DNA from: Massariosphaeria phaeospora
Taxonomy: Eukaryota; Ascomycota; Dothideomycetes; Pleosporales
Assembly (NCBI GenBank): GCA_011032825.1
Contig: JAADJZ010000009.1
Location: forward strand, 1,240,001 to 1,304,000
Length of the DNA stretch: 64,000 nt
Direction of reading: 5' to 3'
Shown here: positions 44,468 to 55,500 of the stretch, in pieces
Position numbering within the stretch: the stretch's first letter is position 1
How the letters are laid out: each line of letters starts with the position of its first letter
Translations under genes and position numbers: made by a program
Notes under the pieces: model-generated
What the model saw: only the letters and a program-made list of their open reading frames with translations
What the model was told of the DNA's origin: nothing
Databases searched by the model: none

Positions 44468-44838
44468 TGTAGGTATAGAGTGGAGGAGAAGCAAGAGAGT
44501 AGAAATAAACATTAGTAGGCTACAAGTATAGAAGCATGTTATCCACGCATCAATCGATATTAACTAACTGCACTTGCTATGTCGAGAGTTCTACTAAGCA
44601 GAGGAATTAGTATTTAGGCGTCGTTCGTACCTAATTCCGCGAACCGAATGTTGAATACTGACCAGCACGACTAGCACTACTACTACTACTACTAACACTA
44701 CTCCTAATGCCACATCCAGACCTAATCTGATCCGCTGTAAAAACCCTAAACTGCATTATTTAGACGGGACATAGTTAATGTGACTACACACGCACGTGAA
44801 ATTAACAAAGCAAATAAGTAGACGCTGCTCTGTTGCAA
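44468..44838 (-). repeat. Inverted-repeat arm 2
   Basis: Reverse-complement partner of 38883-39297. The outer part (44636-44838) aligns clearly, with CATTATTTAGACGGGACATA and AGTTAATGTGAC as anchors. The inner part is weaker. A CTA trinucleotide tract (about 44678-44694) expanded in this copy. Confidence 0.8.
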
Positions 44839-44944
44839 TACGGACACAGAAACAGAAACGGAGAGAAAACACGGCGAGGAGAAAATTCGCTAGGAAACGA
44901 GCACTCTACCAGCAAAAGAACTATTCATGTGCATTGAGGTATGA

Positions 44945-44961
44945 GGGGGGGGGGGGGGGGG
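44945..44961. repeat. Poly-G tract, 17 nt
   Basis: Uninterrupted run of 17 G in intergenic DNA. Confidence 0.9.
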
Positions 44962-45260
44962 CTATGCACTTTAATTAATGTAGGCTAGGCTAGGCCAAAA
45001 GTGGGACTATGGAGAAGCTCAAGGGGTGCGTATAGTAACACGAATGCAAACGAGATCAGATCGATGGATATAGGCAAGGAAGAGCAGCTAAGACTTGTAT
45101 GCACATGCGCCCGTGTTTGTCTCTGGATCCCGGGTTTTATACAACGCGCCCCATCTGCCAACTGCCTGCCTAACTACACCACCTTCTCATCTCCTCTCTT
45201 GCCTCTCCACACCTCACTACTACCCCCACTCCGACGTAGCTCGCCCGTCCGCCCATTCAT

Positions 45261-45895
45261 CTACAACGCCGCAGCCAAAAGCCCAAACCCAGCAACCAGC
45301 GCAACAACGCCAGCCTCGAGCTTGCCCGCCGCGCCAGTAGACTCCGGCGCATTGCCGCCTGTAGGTGTTGGGCCACCGCCGGGGCTACCAGGTCCACCAG
45401 TTGCGGAGGCGCCGGGCGGGAGGACGACGGTGCCAGTCGCGGGGACGGTGGCATTGCCGGTGCCGTAGGGTGCGGCGGCAGTTAGCGGGACGGTGCCGGT
45501 TGCGGATGCAGATCCAGACGCGCCGCTGGACTTGGTGGAGGACTTGGGGGAGTCGGATGCTGGGGGGAAGGGGCGTTAGCGGAGGGTTCGAGTAGATTAC
45601 GCCACGCAGTCAAGCACGCGGGAAGGGCAGGGCAGGGAAGGGCAACTAGTTACTCACAAACTTCGACACCGGCGCTCTCGCAGATGTCGGCAAACGCCTT
45701 CAACGCGTCGTCAGCCGCATCGCCGCACAGCTTGCTGATCTTGCTAGTCGCGTCGTCGGACCCGCACACGGCGGACAGGTCGCTCGGGTCGTCGTACTGG
45801 TTGACGGCGCCGAGGAGGCAGGCGGGCGGCGGCGCGGCGGCAACGAGCTGCGTGAGGGCCGTGAAGGCGAGGAAGAGGGCGGTTTTGGAGAACAT
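45261..45895 (-). CDS. Small secreted GPI-anchored cell-wall protein
   Basis: Exons 45895-45658 and 45559-45261 give 178 residues. The signal peptide is MFSKTALFLAFTALTQLVAA. The mature head has four or five cysteines (ACLLGAVNQYDDPSDLSAVC, then SKLCGDAADDALKAFADIC), a pattern common in small Pezizomycotina wall proteins. After the intron the protein becomes a Ser/Thr/Pro/Gly-rich stalk, likely O-glycosylated. It ends in a small-residue site (TGAAGKLEAG) followed by a hydrophobic tail VVALVAGFGLLAAAL, as needed for GPI attachment. The head is not a clear CFEM domain, since it has too few cysteines. Function is not known beyond a surface role. Confidence 0.84.
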
Positions 45896-47093
45896 GCTGG
45901 CGGTTGATGGAATTGCTGGGTGGATGGATGGGAGAAAGTGTTTGTTGGTTGGGGTTTCGATTAGGTAGGTAGGTAGGTAGATACGTTGAGCGGTCGGTCG
46001 GTCTTTAGAAGGAAGCGAGTGTGTGGAGTGGTGACGGTGACGACTACAATAACTAGGTACTAAAGAGTGACGATGAAGCTGGCGACCCAGTGAAAGAGCG
46101 ACAAAAGATGGGTACGAAAAGGCCGGGTGAGAGGTGGAGGTGCGAGAGAGAGACGATACGAAGTCGAAGCTGAGCCGTGGTCGAAAGGGGGCTGTGCCAA
46201 GGCCGGTCCCGCGCCCGGACTAGTCTCGACAGGGGAATTACGCGCTAGCGCAGTTAGTCAGGAACACGGAACATGCATGCAACGGGCATGTGATTGGCGC
46301 CAACGGCGCCGTGAAACCACGCGTTTCCGAGGTTGGCTGGCTTTGATGTTCGGAGACGGGCGGGCGGAGAGCCCTGGAGGAGCCCGTCCCATGTGGAAAC
46401 AAAACATTGGGCCTCCGAGAGCAGAGCAGAGCGAAACGCAACGCAATGCAACGAAACCCAGTCATCAACTTCAGAGCTTCATTACTGCCAATTAAGAGAG
46501 CCTCATCGCAAGAGCCGCAAACCGACCTGCCTGCCTAGATGCCATCCCCAACCCAACCCCAGCCCAATTCAAGCCGAGAAGCAGCAGCCCCGAATCTTTC
46601 CCCAAACCAACCAACCAAACCACAGGAATAATATACAAGGAAAAAGCCTTCCTTTTCCGTCTCACAGCCACGCTTTCAAATGCAAGAATAACAGAACAAA
46701 AACCAAAAGCCAAAACGATCGTGCAAGGAGAAAAAAAGCCAAAAGCAACAGCTTTCAAACCCCCGGTTTTCGTCTGATTTCGTCGCAGTATGCGCATCAT
46801 CTCTGTTGTGCTGGGGGAAATATCCAATAAGCAGACAAGCAGACAAGGCAAGCAAAGCAAGCAGGATCATAACCAACCGACCACACGCGCCAGCCGCCAA
46901 GATTCCCTAGATGCACATGGTCGTTTGTCCAGACACCAAACCTAGTTCAGATTCTCCCCGATGGAGAGCCGTACTCCGAGAGCTCCGTCGCTGATAATAT
47001 ACAAAATACACTGCAAGGAAAAAAAGGTAGAGAGAGGCGCAAAAGGATCGAGCCGTGTTTCGTCGTCATGGGGAGTAGAGTGTTGCTGCCGAA
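45896..47093. other. Intergenic: GPI-gene promoter and 3' end of the DENN gene
   Basis: 1.2 kb. A TAGG tetranucleotide tract lies at 45962-45980, just upstream of the GPI gene. A CCAACCAACCAAACC stretch occurs near 46600. One CGTCCCATGT word occurs at 46385. No further gene was supported. Confidence 0.5.
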
Positions 47094-50000
47094 TCACGAA
47101 GGTGGGGTTTTGGGGAGCATGCTGTTTGGTCCGAGCATCGAAGGAATTGGCTTTCGACGGGCTTTGGCCATGGGGATGCGCGGGACCCCTTGTATGACCC
47201 GTGGCTCTTTCATCAATGTTGGATCCAACTTAGCGGGGACTGTGGAGTTGATTAGTCCAACACTCAGGATGGCATGAAGAATACGTACTGCGCGTACTGA
47301 TTGCGCGGTAGTCTCCAGGAACTCGTGAGTTCGGCGGAGTCGCTGACGCCGTACGCCAGAGGTGGTCTTTCGTGTCTGATAAGAAGTCCACTTTCGACTT
47401 GTGAAAAAAGGAAGTCCGTCCACGGTTCCGTTTGGCGAGGATTATTTCGTCAAATAGTTTGATAGACGGATCGTCTGGGCGGGTGCTTTCCCGTTCATGT
47501 ATGAACTCGTTGAATCCTGAAACTAATTAGAACGATAAAGCCACTCATCCGAAGAGTGACCAACCTTGCGTTTGTTGCAGCATGTTCATATACTGAACAT
47601 TCTCGTGCGGCATGCTCTTCATGAACTCGTCCATTTTGAAGTGGTACAGCAATCCCGACTTCTTCTGGTCGCCGGTTGCCCCGACCAGATATCGACGGTA
47701 CGTGTACAAAAGGCTCGCGAAACAACGCACGAACGATGCTCGAACCTGATCAGGGCGGAAAGCTGACGGGCATACGACACATATCGTGCCTACGCATCTG
47801 CCGTGCGCATATGTGGTGCAACCTGCCTGTTGTTAAGTGGATATAATATATCGTACTGGAAGGATACCTACCAGAGCATTTGTATATACCCTCATCTGAC
47901 TTTTCTTCGCACACGGAACAGGCTGCCCTCTCTTCATGTGGTCTCCACTGCATGCAGTGGCCCTCTTGCCAATGCGTCGTATCCGTGTTACGAACTTGTT
48001 GCATGGCCATGCCTGGCATTATCGTCGATGCAGCTAAAGTAGACTGCGCGTATACGGAAGGCGCATAAGTTGATGATGCGAAAACTTCGTGGCTTAGGGA
48101 GGAAGTCGAGGCGCTCGGAGCATGTCCAAGAAATGGCTGACTGGGACGTCTCATCGTCGGTGCCCGATCGAATCCGAACTGGGATCCTCTGTTAACGGTT
48201 GTTTGGTGTATGGGAGATACATTTCGCAGGGAACTAACCGATGAGCTTCGTCGAGAAGAAGTTTCAAAGTGTCCAGATCGTTTCTCCCGAAGATTTGCTT
48301 GCAGAGCGTAGCCTGAATCGCTTCTAGAGATTGGCGTACCAGGCAGAGGCGGGAAGACTTGCGAAATAGGAGATACCCTGGGTGATGGAGGAGAGTTAGA
48401 AGTTGTTTTGATTGTGGATGCTGTTGATGGCCTGTTGTCGTTCCCGCGACTATGGGCATTCGATTGTAAGAATGCGTTGTAGATCATCGGACGCGAGCTA
48501 GGTGGTCCAACATTGTTCCCAAACGAAGTCGAATTCATTCCAACATATGTTGAGACCGTGGAAGGATGAGCGCGGTGACTGAAGACACCGGGATTCTCGG
48601 AGCTGAACGTGTCGAAGGGGTAGGCTTCCATAGCATACGCTGGGGGACCTGTAGGTACTCCGAACCGGGTGTGATGTGGCGCGGAATGCTGCAACAATGA
48701 AGTAAGTTTACGACGCTGTTGGCGAGGTAGCGGCACAGGTGGGCCTCCATTGGTAGCAATCATGTCGTTATCCAAATCGACTAGAACGTACTCGTCTTCT
48801 GGATAGTACTTTGGCTCATACCTACGCTCAATACCCACGATAAATGGACATGGCGCTTCAATGGTCTGAATCAAACGAGCAGGCAGAATGGGTATGAATA
48901 CGCCCGCCCATTTGAAAGGATACAGCAGGTTCGCTATAGCCATGCTCGCTAGATGTAACATCGCTGTATGCGAGGAGAGCAAAATGATCCGGGACTCTTG
49001 TAGGACATGCTCGAACAGAGTAACAATGTTGGGTATCGAGAGGGCTCGGAAAAGGCCATAAATATCGATGTTCCGAGATCCTGGAATCTCGTTGAGAGCC
49101 TCTTTGCGTGCATAAAGTCGCAGTTCGCGGATGGCAATTTCCACTTGAGTAATGGAGTTGATCGGGCTCAACGCTTCGGCGCAGAGATTGATGACATACC
49201 GTTCAAGGGGTTGCCACATGCCGATTCGTGGGGAACTCGGAGGAACTCGCAGTACCGCACTGTTCATCATCGGGACCACAACAGCCTTGAGCCATTCTTT
49301 CCAAAATGGTGTCAAACTCGCGTCTCTACCCATCACCCCATACGCGCGTGGGATCCAAAGACCCGTCTCCCCATCTGTAAGTCCTTCAATCTTGGATGCG
49401 GCTCCATGCCTGACAGGACGCAGTAGATCAGTCATGAGGGTGATTTTCTCTTCAACAGCGCTGATCTCGTCTTCCAGATTCTCTCGCTCCTCGGTCTCCG
49501 ATGCGACCGTAGGAAGTTTGGCTAAGAGGCGGGACAACTTGGCCCTCTCCAAGGCAAGACGCTCCCCAAGACTAGCTGCCAATTCCCGTTCTTCTTGGTT
49601 CATGTGGAGTTGCCGCCATTGTTCGCATTGGCGCTCGAGGCCATCTGCGGTGGCCGGGTTCAAGGGTAGCCATACTGTCAGGCAGATACCGTAGAGTTTA
49701 GAGTTGTCGCCATTAGTCATGGCGAACCCATGCCAGGTTGCCTTCGGTCGCTCGTCAGAAGAGACCACGCTCACATCGTTAGGAAAAGCGAACATCGGGA
49801 TGTAGTCAGGGAACGGGTTTCTCCGCTTTAGCTCTTCTACCATATTTTTGGGAGGGTAGCGATCCATGAGTACGGGTTCGTAGCGGCGCGCAAGCGGGTG
49901 CTGGTTCGGCTCGGGCATAAAGGGCTGCGGCGCAGGAATTACGGAATTGTACCCGGAAAGTCGTTTCGATGTTCGAATTGATGCTGGATCCATGTCAGTT

Positions 50001-50723
50001 GTGAGTTGCGGTGTCGAAAGGAAATCAAGGCCTGAAACCGGGGCCGGCCCATGATTCAATTCCATGGTGCGTTCCTGGATCGCAAAACATACCTTGACGT
50101 CCCATTGAAGGCTGCCTCTTCAGACTGCTCTGCATGGTCGACAGGCGCCGTCGAATACTGCCCACTCCGGACCTATTACTTCCGGGGCTGTCTTCATGCT
50201 GGATGCGCTGGGGCTTTGGACGGGCCCGTGTAGGTGTAGGTCGGTTCTGTTGCACAATCCCGGCCGTGAACTGTATCTCGTCCAAGAAAGAGTCCCGCTC
50301 GGACGCGAATTTGCGCAAAGCATCTTCGAAGTCAGCGTCGCTGAGACCAGACCCTCCAACCTGGACGCCCTTGATGGTCGTGCTGCTCCGGTTACTGGCT
50401 GACTGCTTTGCCTCGGAACCAATGATTGTGCTGATTGATTGGCGATGATCAAAGCTCAGACGAGCTGACTTCCGCCTTGTACCCTCGCTGGTGGACAGGC
50501 CTTCCCGGGAGGTCGGCCGTATAGATTCGGTCTCCAAAGCGTGGTCTTCCTCAATGGTCTCGTCGACTTCGACAGGCGGTGGCGCCGAAAGCGGGGAGGA
50601 AACAGCGCTGAGGTAGTGCGCGGGGTTGCGTTCGTCGTAGACTTGCGAGGACTCAATTCCTGATATGAAGAAATAATCGGCGAGGGGCACGGAGGAGGCG
50701 TCGGCGGTCGAGGCGGGCGCCAT
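47094..50723 (-). CDS. DENN-domain Rab exchange-factor-like protein with C1 zinc finger
   Basis: Predicted Rab guanine-nucleotide exchange factor or scaffold for membrane traffic. Exons 50723-50093, 49983-47872, 47822-47565, 47516-47289 and 47239-47094 give 1124 residues. The uDENN starts at PLADYFFISGIES. After a disordered insert come the DENN core segments: YEPVLMDRYP, WHGFAMTNGD, YGICLTVWLP, a helical hairpin, IPNIVTLFEHVLQESRIILL, NLLYPFKWAGVFIPILPARL and FIVGIERRYEP. After a Ser/Pro-rich linker lies a C1-type zinc finger (HCMQW, CSVC, CSGCTTYAHGRC, CVVC). The dDENN follows (RASFVRCFASLLYTYRRYL, SKVDFLSDTKDHLWRTASA). The intron-1 acceptor is ambiguous between 49983 and 50031; the former has a CTGAC branch site. 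Confidence 0.88.
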
Positions 50724-53263
50724 GTTGGGTGCTAGGACATAGAAGAGCCAAAAATTGACGGGTAAGGAGCGTCGAGGTGCAGAGCACGGCGTGGTGGATG
50801 GTGAAGTCGGCCGCTCGGTCAAGGCATTGGGGGATTGGACGCCCGTTCCAACGGTGTTTTGTGTGCGGTGTGCAAGGCGTTATGCACGGGGAGGTAGCTC
50901 GATTGTGCGACGGGCAGCGACGGTGGCACTGGCACTGGCGCTGGGCAGAGAATGCGAGCCGTATCGCAGTTGCACAGGGAGCCGGGCGCGGGACGAATGA
51001 GGGCGCGTGCCGGGGCAGCTATCGCGAGCAGCCGAGTCTAGGCACCGCAGTTGCGAGCGGCCGGCAGTGAAGTGAAGGCAGAAGCTGGAGCAGCGGACGT
51101 GGAGGCGGCGGAGAGAGCGCGGTCACAGGCAAAGACTAGATATCTAGAGACAACTACCAAGGACGGTGGGAGCGCGCCCCATTTAGGGTGCTAGACCAGG
51201 AGCCCGGGAGCACGTTGATGGCTGCTGGCGCGCTGGACAAGTGGAGAGACAAGACCCCGTCCACGGGCCTTATCGCGCATAGTTCAGAGTGTTAGCGCTC
51301 CACCGCCCGCTGCTCGCAGGCTTCGAAGGGTACGGAGTATGGGTGATCACTGCTGGCGATGCTGATGGAGCCCTGCAGCCCGGGGGCAGCCAGCCCAGAT
51401 GCAGGCTCAAGCTCGCCCACGGTCCGCCCGTTGATGTTGTGCCGCACCGCTGGCCAGTGGCCACGAGTGACAAGTGACAGGCGGGTTGTTGCCCTCTATC
51501 TTTCCTGCGTGCCCAGCCCGTCCAGCTTCCCTTCAGCACTCGTTGCGCGCCCGCAGCTCGCTCACGACACAGCCCTCACACTTGTGCAGTAACTCGTCGC
51601 AGCTCTAAGCGATGGGTTCGTGGGATTCGGTGCCCGGCAACCCCAGCCCCAGCCAAACCTTGGACACCCCAGGTGTTTCCCGTGAGGCCCGTTTTGGTGC
51701 TGCACCTGCCTTATCCAGGCCCTCCCCTGCCGCCGCGCTAAACTGCAACCGGCCGGGCGAGGGGTAGCCTGCGATTGGCCCTCTCGACTCCCAACACAGT
51801 GCACACTACTGCCCAGTGCCCAGGGGCGCACTCCGACTCTGAATCTCTAGTCTATGGTGTGCGTATACAATATAACGGTGGCGTCCACGCCATACGCTAG
51901 GGCTGGGTAAACAGCAGCTGGGATCCTCAGGGAAATAGGGGGAGCCGCAGGTACGACCTCAGACCTCAACAACAGCAGCAGCAGCACGCGAAAGCTATCA
52001 ACTGTCATCCTCTTACGGCACTCCAGGCCTGCCTCTGGCCGCTTTGGCAGACCTGCAGTCTTACACGCGTCGACCCCCCTGCAGCCTGTTGATGCGCATG
52101 CAGCGGTCTCCCGTGTGTATGTCTCTCCTCTTCGCGACTTCGTCTAGGCGTGGAGACCGCTCCGACGTGGAATGGCGAAAGCCAGCTACTGCAATATTCC
52201 TGCGACAGACGCAAGCCCCACATATCGAACCAGAAGCCCGATCGCTGCAGATTCGCGAGAAAAAGAACAGAAAGCAATAATGAAATTGAGCAAAAGGTCG
52301 GCGACCAATAGTACTAGTTGTCTGAGGCCCTCACGATAGGTATATATCTATAGTACGGAGTAGCCTAGTAGGTGTCAACAAGTCATTTCATTACTCGAGT
52401 CAACGACGGCGCAGTGGAGGTCGGCGAGCATCCTCGCTCCCGTGTTTCATATCAATTGTGATCACCTGTGTGATCGTCTGCACGGCTATCGCGCTATCAT
52501 CACAGCCTCGCGCGCATCGCGAGACCCTCGACCCGTTCGTACGTGCGATGTGAGATGGTCATGACTCGCTGCCCAGGCCATCGAAATCGGACGCGGGGGA
52601 AATGCGTGACTCTCACCACCATGCCGGGGCGATCCCTGTCGACAGTCTGAACGAGTCTAGCATGTTTCCTGAAGCGCTCGACGACGTCTGTCTTCTTGCC
52701 CAACCAGGATCCTTTCCGGTCCGACAGCGCTCCGTAACATCCGCCGTAAAGAAAATCCGTGAGACATGGCTTCAACGTCGTCAAGTCCGACGGACCTGCT
52801 CCTATCTGACTCAAGTAGCAGTACCAAGAGCTTTTTCCGTCGTCTTGCGGTTTTGCCCCTGAACCTACCACCTAGGATCACCCCTTATAGTGTGCTCCAG
52901 CTGACTGCATCGCACCGTCTGCACGGAACACAAAGTTAATCTGGCTGATTACGCGATTAATCTTCCGCAAACCTTAACCTCCGGGTGCTCAAGGCATCTG
53001 ATACACCCACCTAGCTACAGAAAACAATAGCGCAGCATCTCAGGTCCAATAAAAATGCGTGACGTGTTCTCGGGTCGGTTTCAAGACATCGATTCCGCCG
53101 GAAGCGCTGGAAGGTAATCTCGAGTCAACATCGCGAGGTCCAGGAAGGGACTGCCGGGAAAAGAAACAGTGCGACGGGACGCAGGTACATATTGTGGGGA
53201 CCTAGCTGGCGAAAAATCCAGAGGCACATTGGAGAAGGGCTGAACCACAATCAACTTCAAGCC
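50724..53263. other. 2.5-kb stretch without a convincing gene
   Basis: Upstream of the DENN gene. 50.75-51.85 kb is GC-rich and probably its promoter or leader. 51.9-53.2 kb is more balanced. The longest frame, 52500-52871 on the minus strand (123 codons), has no recognisable motif, no clear splice partners and ordinary composition; I leave it out. Nothing else was seen. Confidence 0.5.
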
Positions 53264-54493
53264 TTAGTTCCTACTGGTGAGCCAGCCGGTGCCGAGTGAG
53301 CCGCGATCTCCTAACGCGCTTCTCCATTTGATTCCTAGTTGACACAGGGTTCTCTTGGATTCCCCAGGAAGTGGCTTCCCGCTATCGTCGGTAACTTCGG
53401 AGCTCGCCTGTTGTTCCAGAAGAAAAGCCACCTGGATAACATCGCGGGGGTTCAGGGTCGGCGCATTCAATAGTTCGGTCCCTGATGGCATATCCCAGTT
53501 CAGGGATGTTGCTTTATAAGGTGGGTTCGCAGTAGCGTCAATTGTCTATTGTGTTGTGTTAGCTTTGATCAGAACCATCTTGGAATTGCGGGAATAACTC
53601 CGCTAGTTTGAAAAGAAGCCTTGTTGATACGGGTACGGGCATGCAGATAATGTAACAGAGGTCATTTGTGCAGTACGTGTCTTACCAAACGGTCTGGCAT
53701 AGACGAGGAACCCGGATACGTGCAGTTGGCGCAAAGTAAAGATAGCACATACCTCGAACGACACTGCCGCCTCTCCAGTATTGTGCAGTTGGGCTTCCAC
53801 TAGATACCTCGACCTCCCTTCCTTGTCGCTCAGTTCTGTAATCTTTGACTTTACAGCGATAAGCTGCTGCGCAACAAACTGATATAATTTTCTGAACGTC
53901 CTGACGCGACCACTTGCCGCCTTCCCTTCTGCCGCCAGTAATGTCTCTGTATATGTGACTGTGACAGCCAAAACATGATTCCCCACCTCCATGAGTTCAA
54001 ATCTGAGTATCTTCTGCAACGACTCTCCAGGTGCTAGTGATAGTTTCTCTTCTTCGCCTTGCGGTCCCGCAAGACCCAGTGGAGATCCCGATGGGTTCGA
54101 CGGTGTCTGCATGTCGCCCTGTATCCGCACGCCGCTAATCGTGCGTGTTGTGTCCCCTGGATCAAGCTCATTGTTCGCGCAGAGTGTGCAAGAGAACGTC
54201 TCGCCAACGTACGCGCTGCCGAACGATTCGGGGAGGGTGAGGACCGGCGAAAGGATGAATTGGTCATTAGTGTTTTCGGAAGGATATGCGAGTGATGCTT
54301 TCGGTGAAATCCCCAGGTCTTGGGAGTGGGGGAGGGGGTATTGATGGGCGAGGGAGGGGCGAGAGAGCCTTCACAGAAGTTAGTTAGCGTTGAATATGGT
54401 GATGTTGGGGAGCATATACCGCAGAACCTTCAGGCTTACACTATGAGGCAACTTGAGCCCTTCGCCAAGCGACTGATTTCGTTGATGAGCCAT
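53264..54493 (-). CDS. TRAPPC13: TRAPPC13-like TRAPP complex subunit (DUF974)
   Basis: Subunit of the TRAPP tether/exchange complexes acting in Golgi traffic and autophagy. Exons 54493-54420, 54368-53753 and 53545-53264 give 323 residues. The N-terminus MAHQRNQ...PHSVSLKVLR joins across intron 1 to LSRPSLAHQYPL, a family hallmark. FIGETF-like YVGETFSCTLCANNE, ILRFELMEVGNHVLAVTVTY and FRKLYQFVAQ follow. The C-terminal motifs ATSLNWDM, TLNPRDVIQVAFLLEQQ and GSLGTGWLTS are intact. Intron 2 is unusually long here (about 207 nt) and contains stop codons in all useful frames; skipping it joins two conserved segments in phase. Confidence 0.86.
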
Positions 54494-54652
54494 GTTCTAT
54501 CGCGCTCCAGCTTCGAGTCGGAGGTCCAGGATGACGGCTGCGGGTGGGACCGACCTCGGGAACCTGAGCTCCGCCAAAACTCTCTAATGCGGCCGCCCGA
54601 GCTTTCATCCCACACCCCACCAGGCAACCTCCGTATCATTTTATTGCCGGAG
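54494..54652. promoter_or_regulatory. Short divergent promoter, TRAPPC13 / SET gene
   Basis: Only 159 bp separate the two start codons, so the promoters must overlap. No motif was identified. Confidence 0.6.
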
Positions 54653-55328
54653 ATGGATCTGACCTCGAAAGAATCCTCCATCCCGCTCCGACGCTGCGCC
54701 GACCTGGTCATCAAGACCGATACCCCTAAAGGTTGCATCATCTTGCCCTGGTTGGGTTCCCTTTCCTGCTGCATCTAACCCAGAAGTAGGCCGCGGTATT
54801 TTCGCTACGAAACATATTCCTGCAAGGACTATTATCGACGTGTCTCCTGTGTTGGTGCTGGGGCTAGAAGAGAACGTGGCACACATTGAGCACACCTCGC
54901 TTTACCATTATACCTAGTAAGATTTTCAATTTGTTCTGATGTGGCTGTGGCAGCCGTATTGGAATTCAAGACCCCAGCAATTAGTAACAATGGTCGCAGC
55001 AATTGGCCAGTTGTAGACCCTATGGGGAAAACGAGAGTTGCGCAAGCAATCGTCTTCGGCCTCGGATCTATGTTCAATCACTCTACCGAAGAGCAGAATG
55101 TTAGCTGGGAGAGAGATACCGAGAGGCTTATCATCACATACCGAACACTTCGAGACACTGCTGCTGGCGAAGAACTTTGTAAGTGAACTAACAGTAATAC
55201 CGGCTCTTATCATAACACATACAGGCATATCTTATGGGGCCCATTTAACCTTCGAGGATGCGGATAATGCTGCTCCTCCAGTCCCAGAAGACGTGATAGA
55301 ACAACTGAATCAGATACAATTGGACTGA
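54653..55328 (+). CDS. Small SET-domain protein
   Basis: Predicted protein-lysine methyltransferase consisting of little more than a SET domain. Exons 54653-54731, 54787-54916, 55000-55178 and 55225-55328 give 163 residues. The domain begins GRGIFATKHIPARTIID (SET-N), continues HTSLYHYTYNWP across intron 2 and has the core FGLGSMFNHSTEEQN (the NHS pseudoknot). It ends LRDTAAGEELCISYG, the family ELxxxY element. There is no pre-SET or post-SET cysteine cluster, so histone specificity cannot be assumed. The intron-1 acceptor is a CAGAAG pair (one residue alternative), and intron 2 is 83 nt. The target is unknown. Confidence 0.83.
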
Positions 55329-55500
55329 ATACGAAGGAAAAGTATAAGTACAGAGAATCGAAGGGCTGGTAGGGTTCAAGAGGCGATCTGCCGAACCCAT
55401 TAGAGAGTATCAAGGCTGATATTGCCACCCGCAGCCTCTGATCTAGAAAAAACCTCGGAAGCAGGTAGGTCAGCCTTCTAGAAAATGGACGTCAACAGCT

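Larger units (their letters stand above)
43868..45260. other. Intergenic with MITE copy and inverted-repeat arm
   Basis: 1.39 kb. It contains the ALG11 3' region, a GAT microsatellite (44092-44109), MITE copy 2 (44246-44467), inverted-repeat arm 2 (44468-44838), a 17-nt G run (44945-44961) and then the 3' end of the GPI-protein gene. No gene was seen. Confidence 0.55.

Noticed and set aside
38883..44838. LTR retrotransposon with long terminal repeats
   Set aside because: The arms are inverted, not direct, and the enclosed genes are COX18 and ALG11; no reverse transcriptase or integrase is present.
51270..51539. 89-codon frame upstream of the DENN gene
   Set aside because: Low-information composition in GC-rich leader DNA; no support.
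52500..52871. 123-codon minus-strand frame
   Set aside because: No recognised motif, no splice partners, and other frames of similar length nearby.
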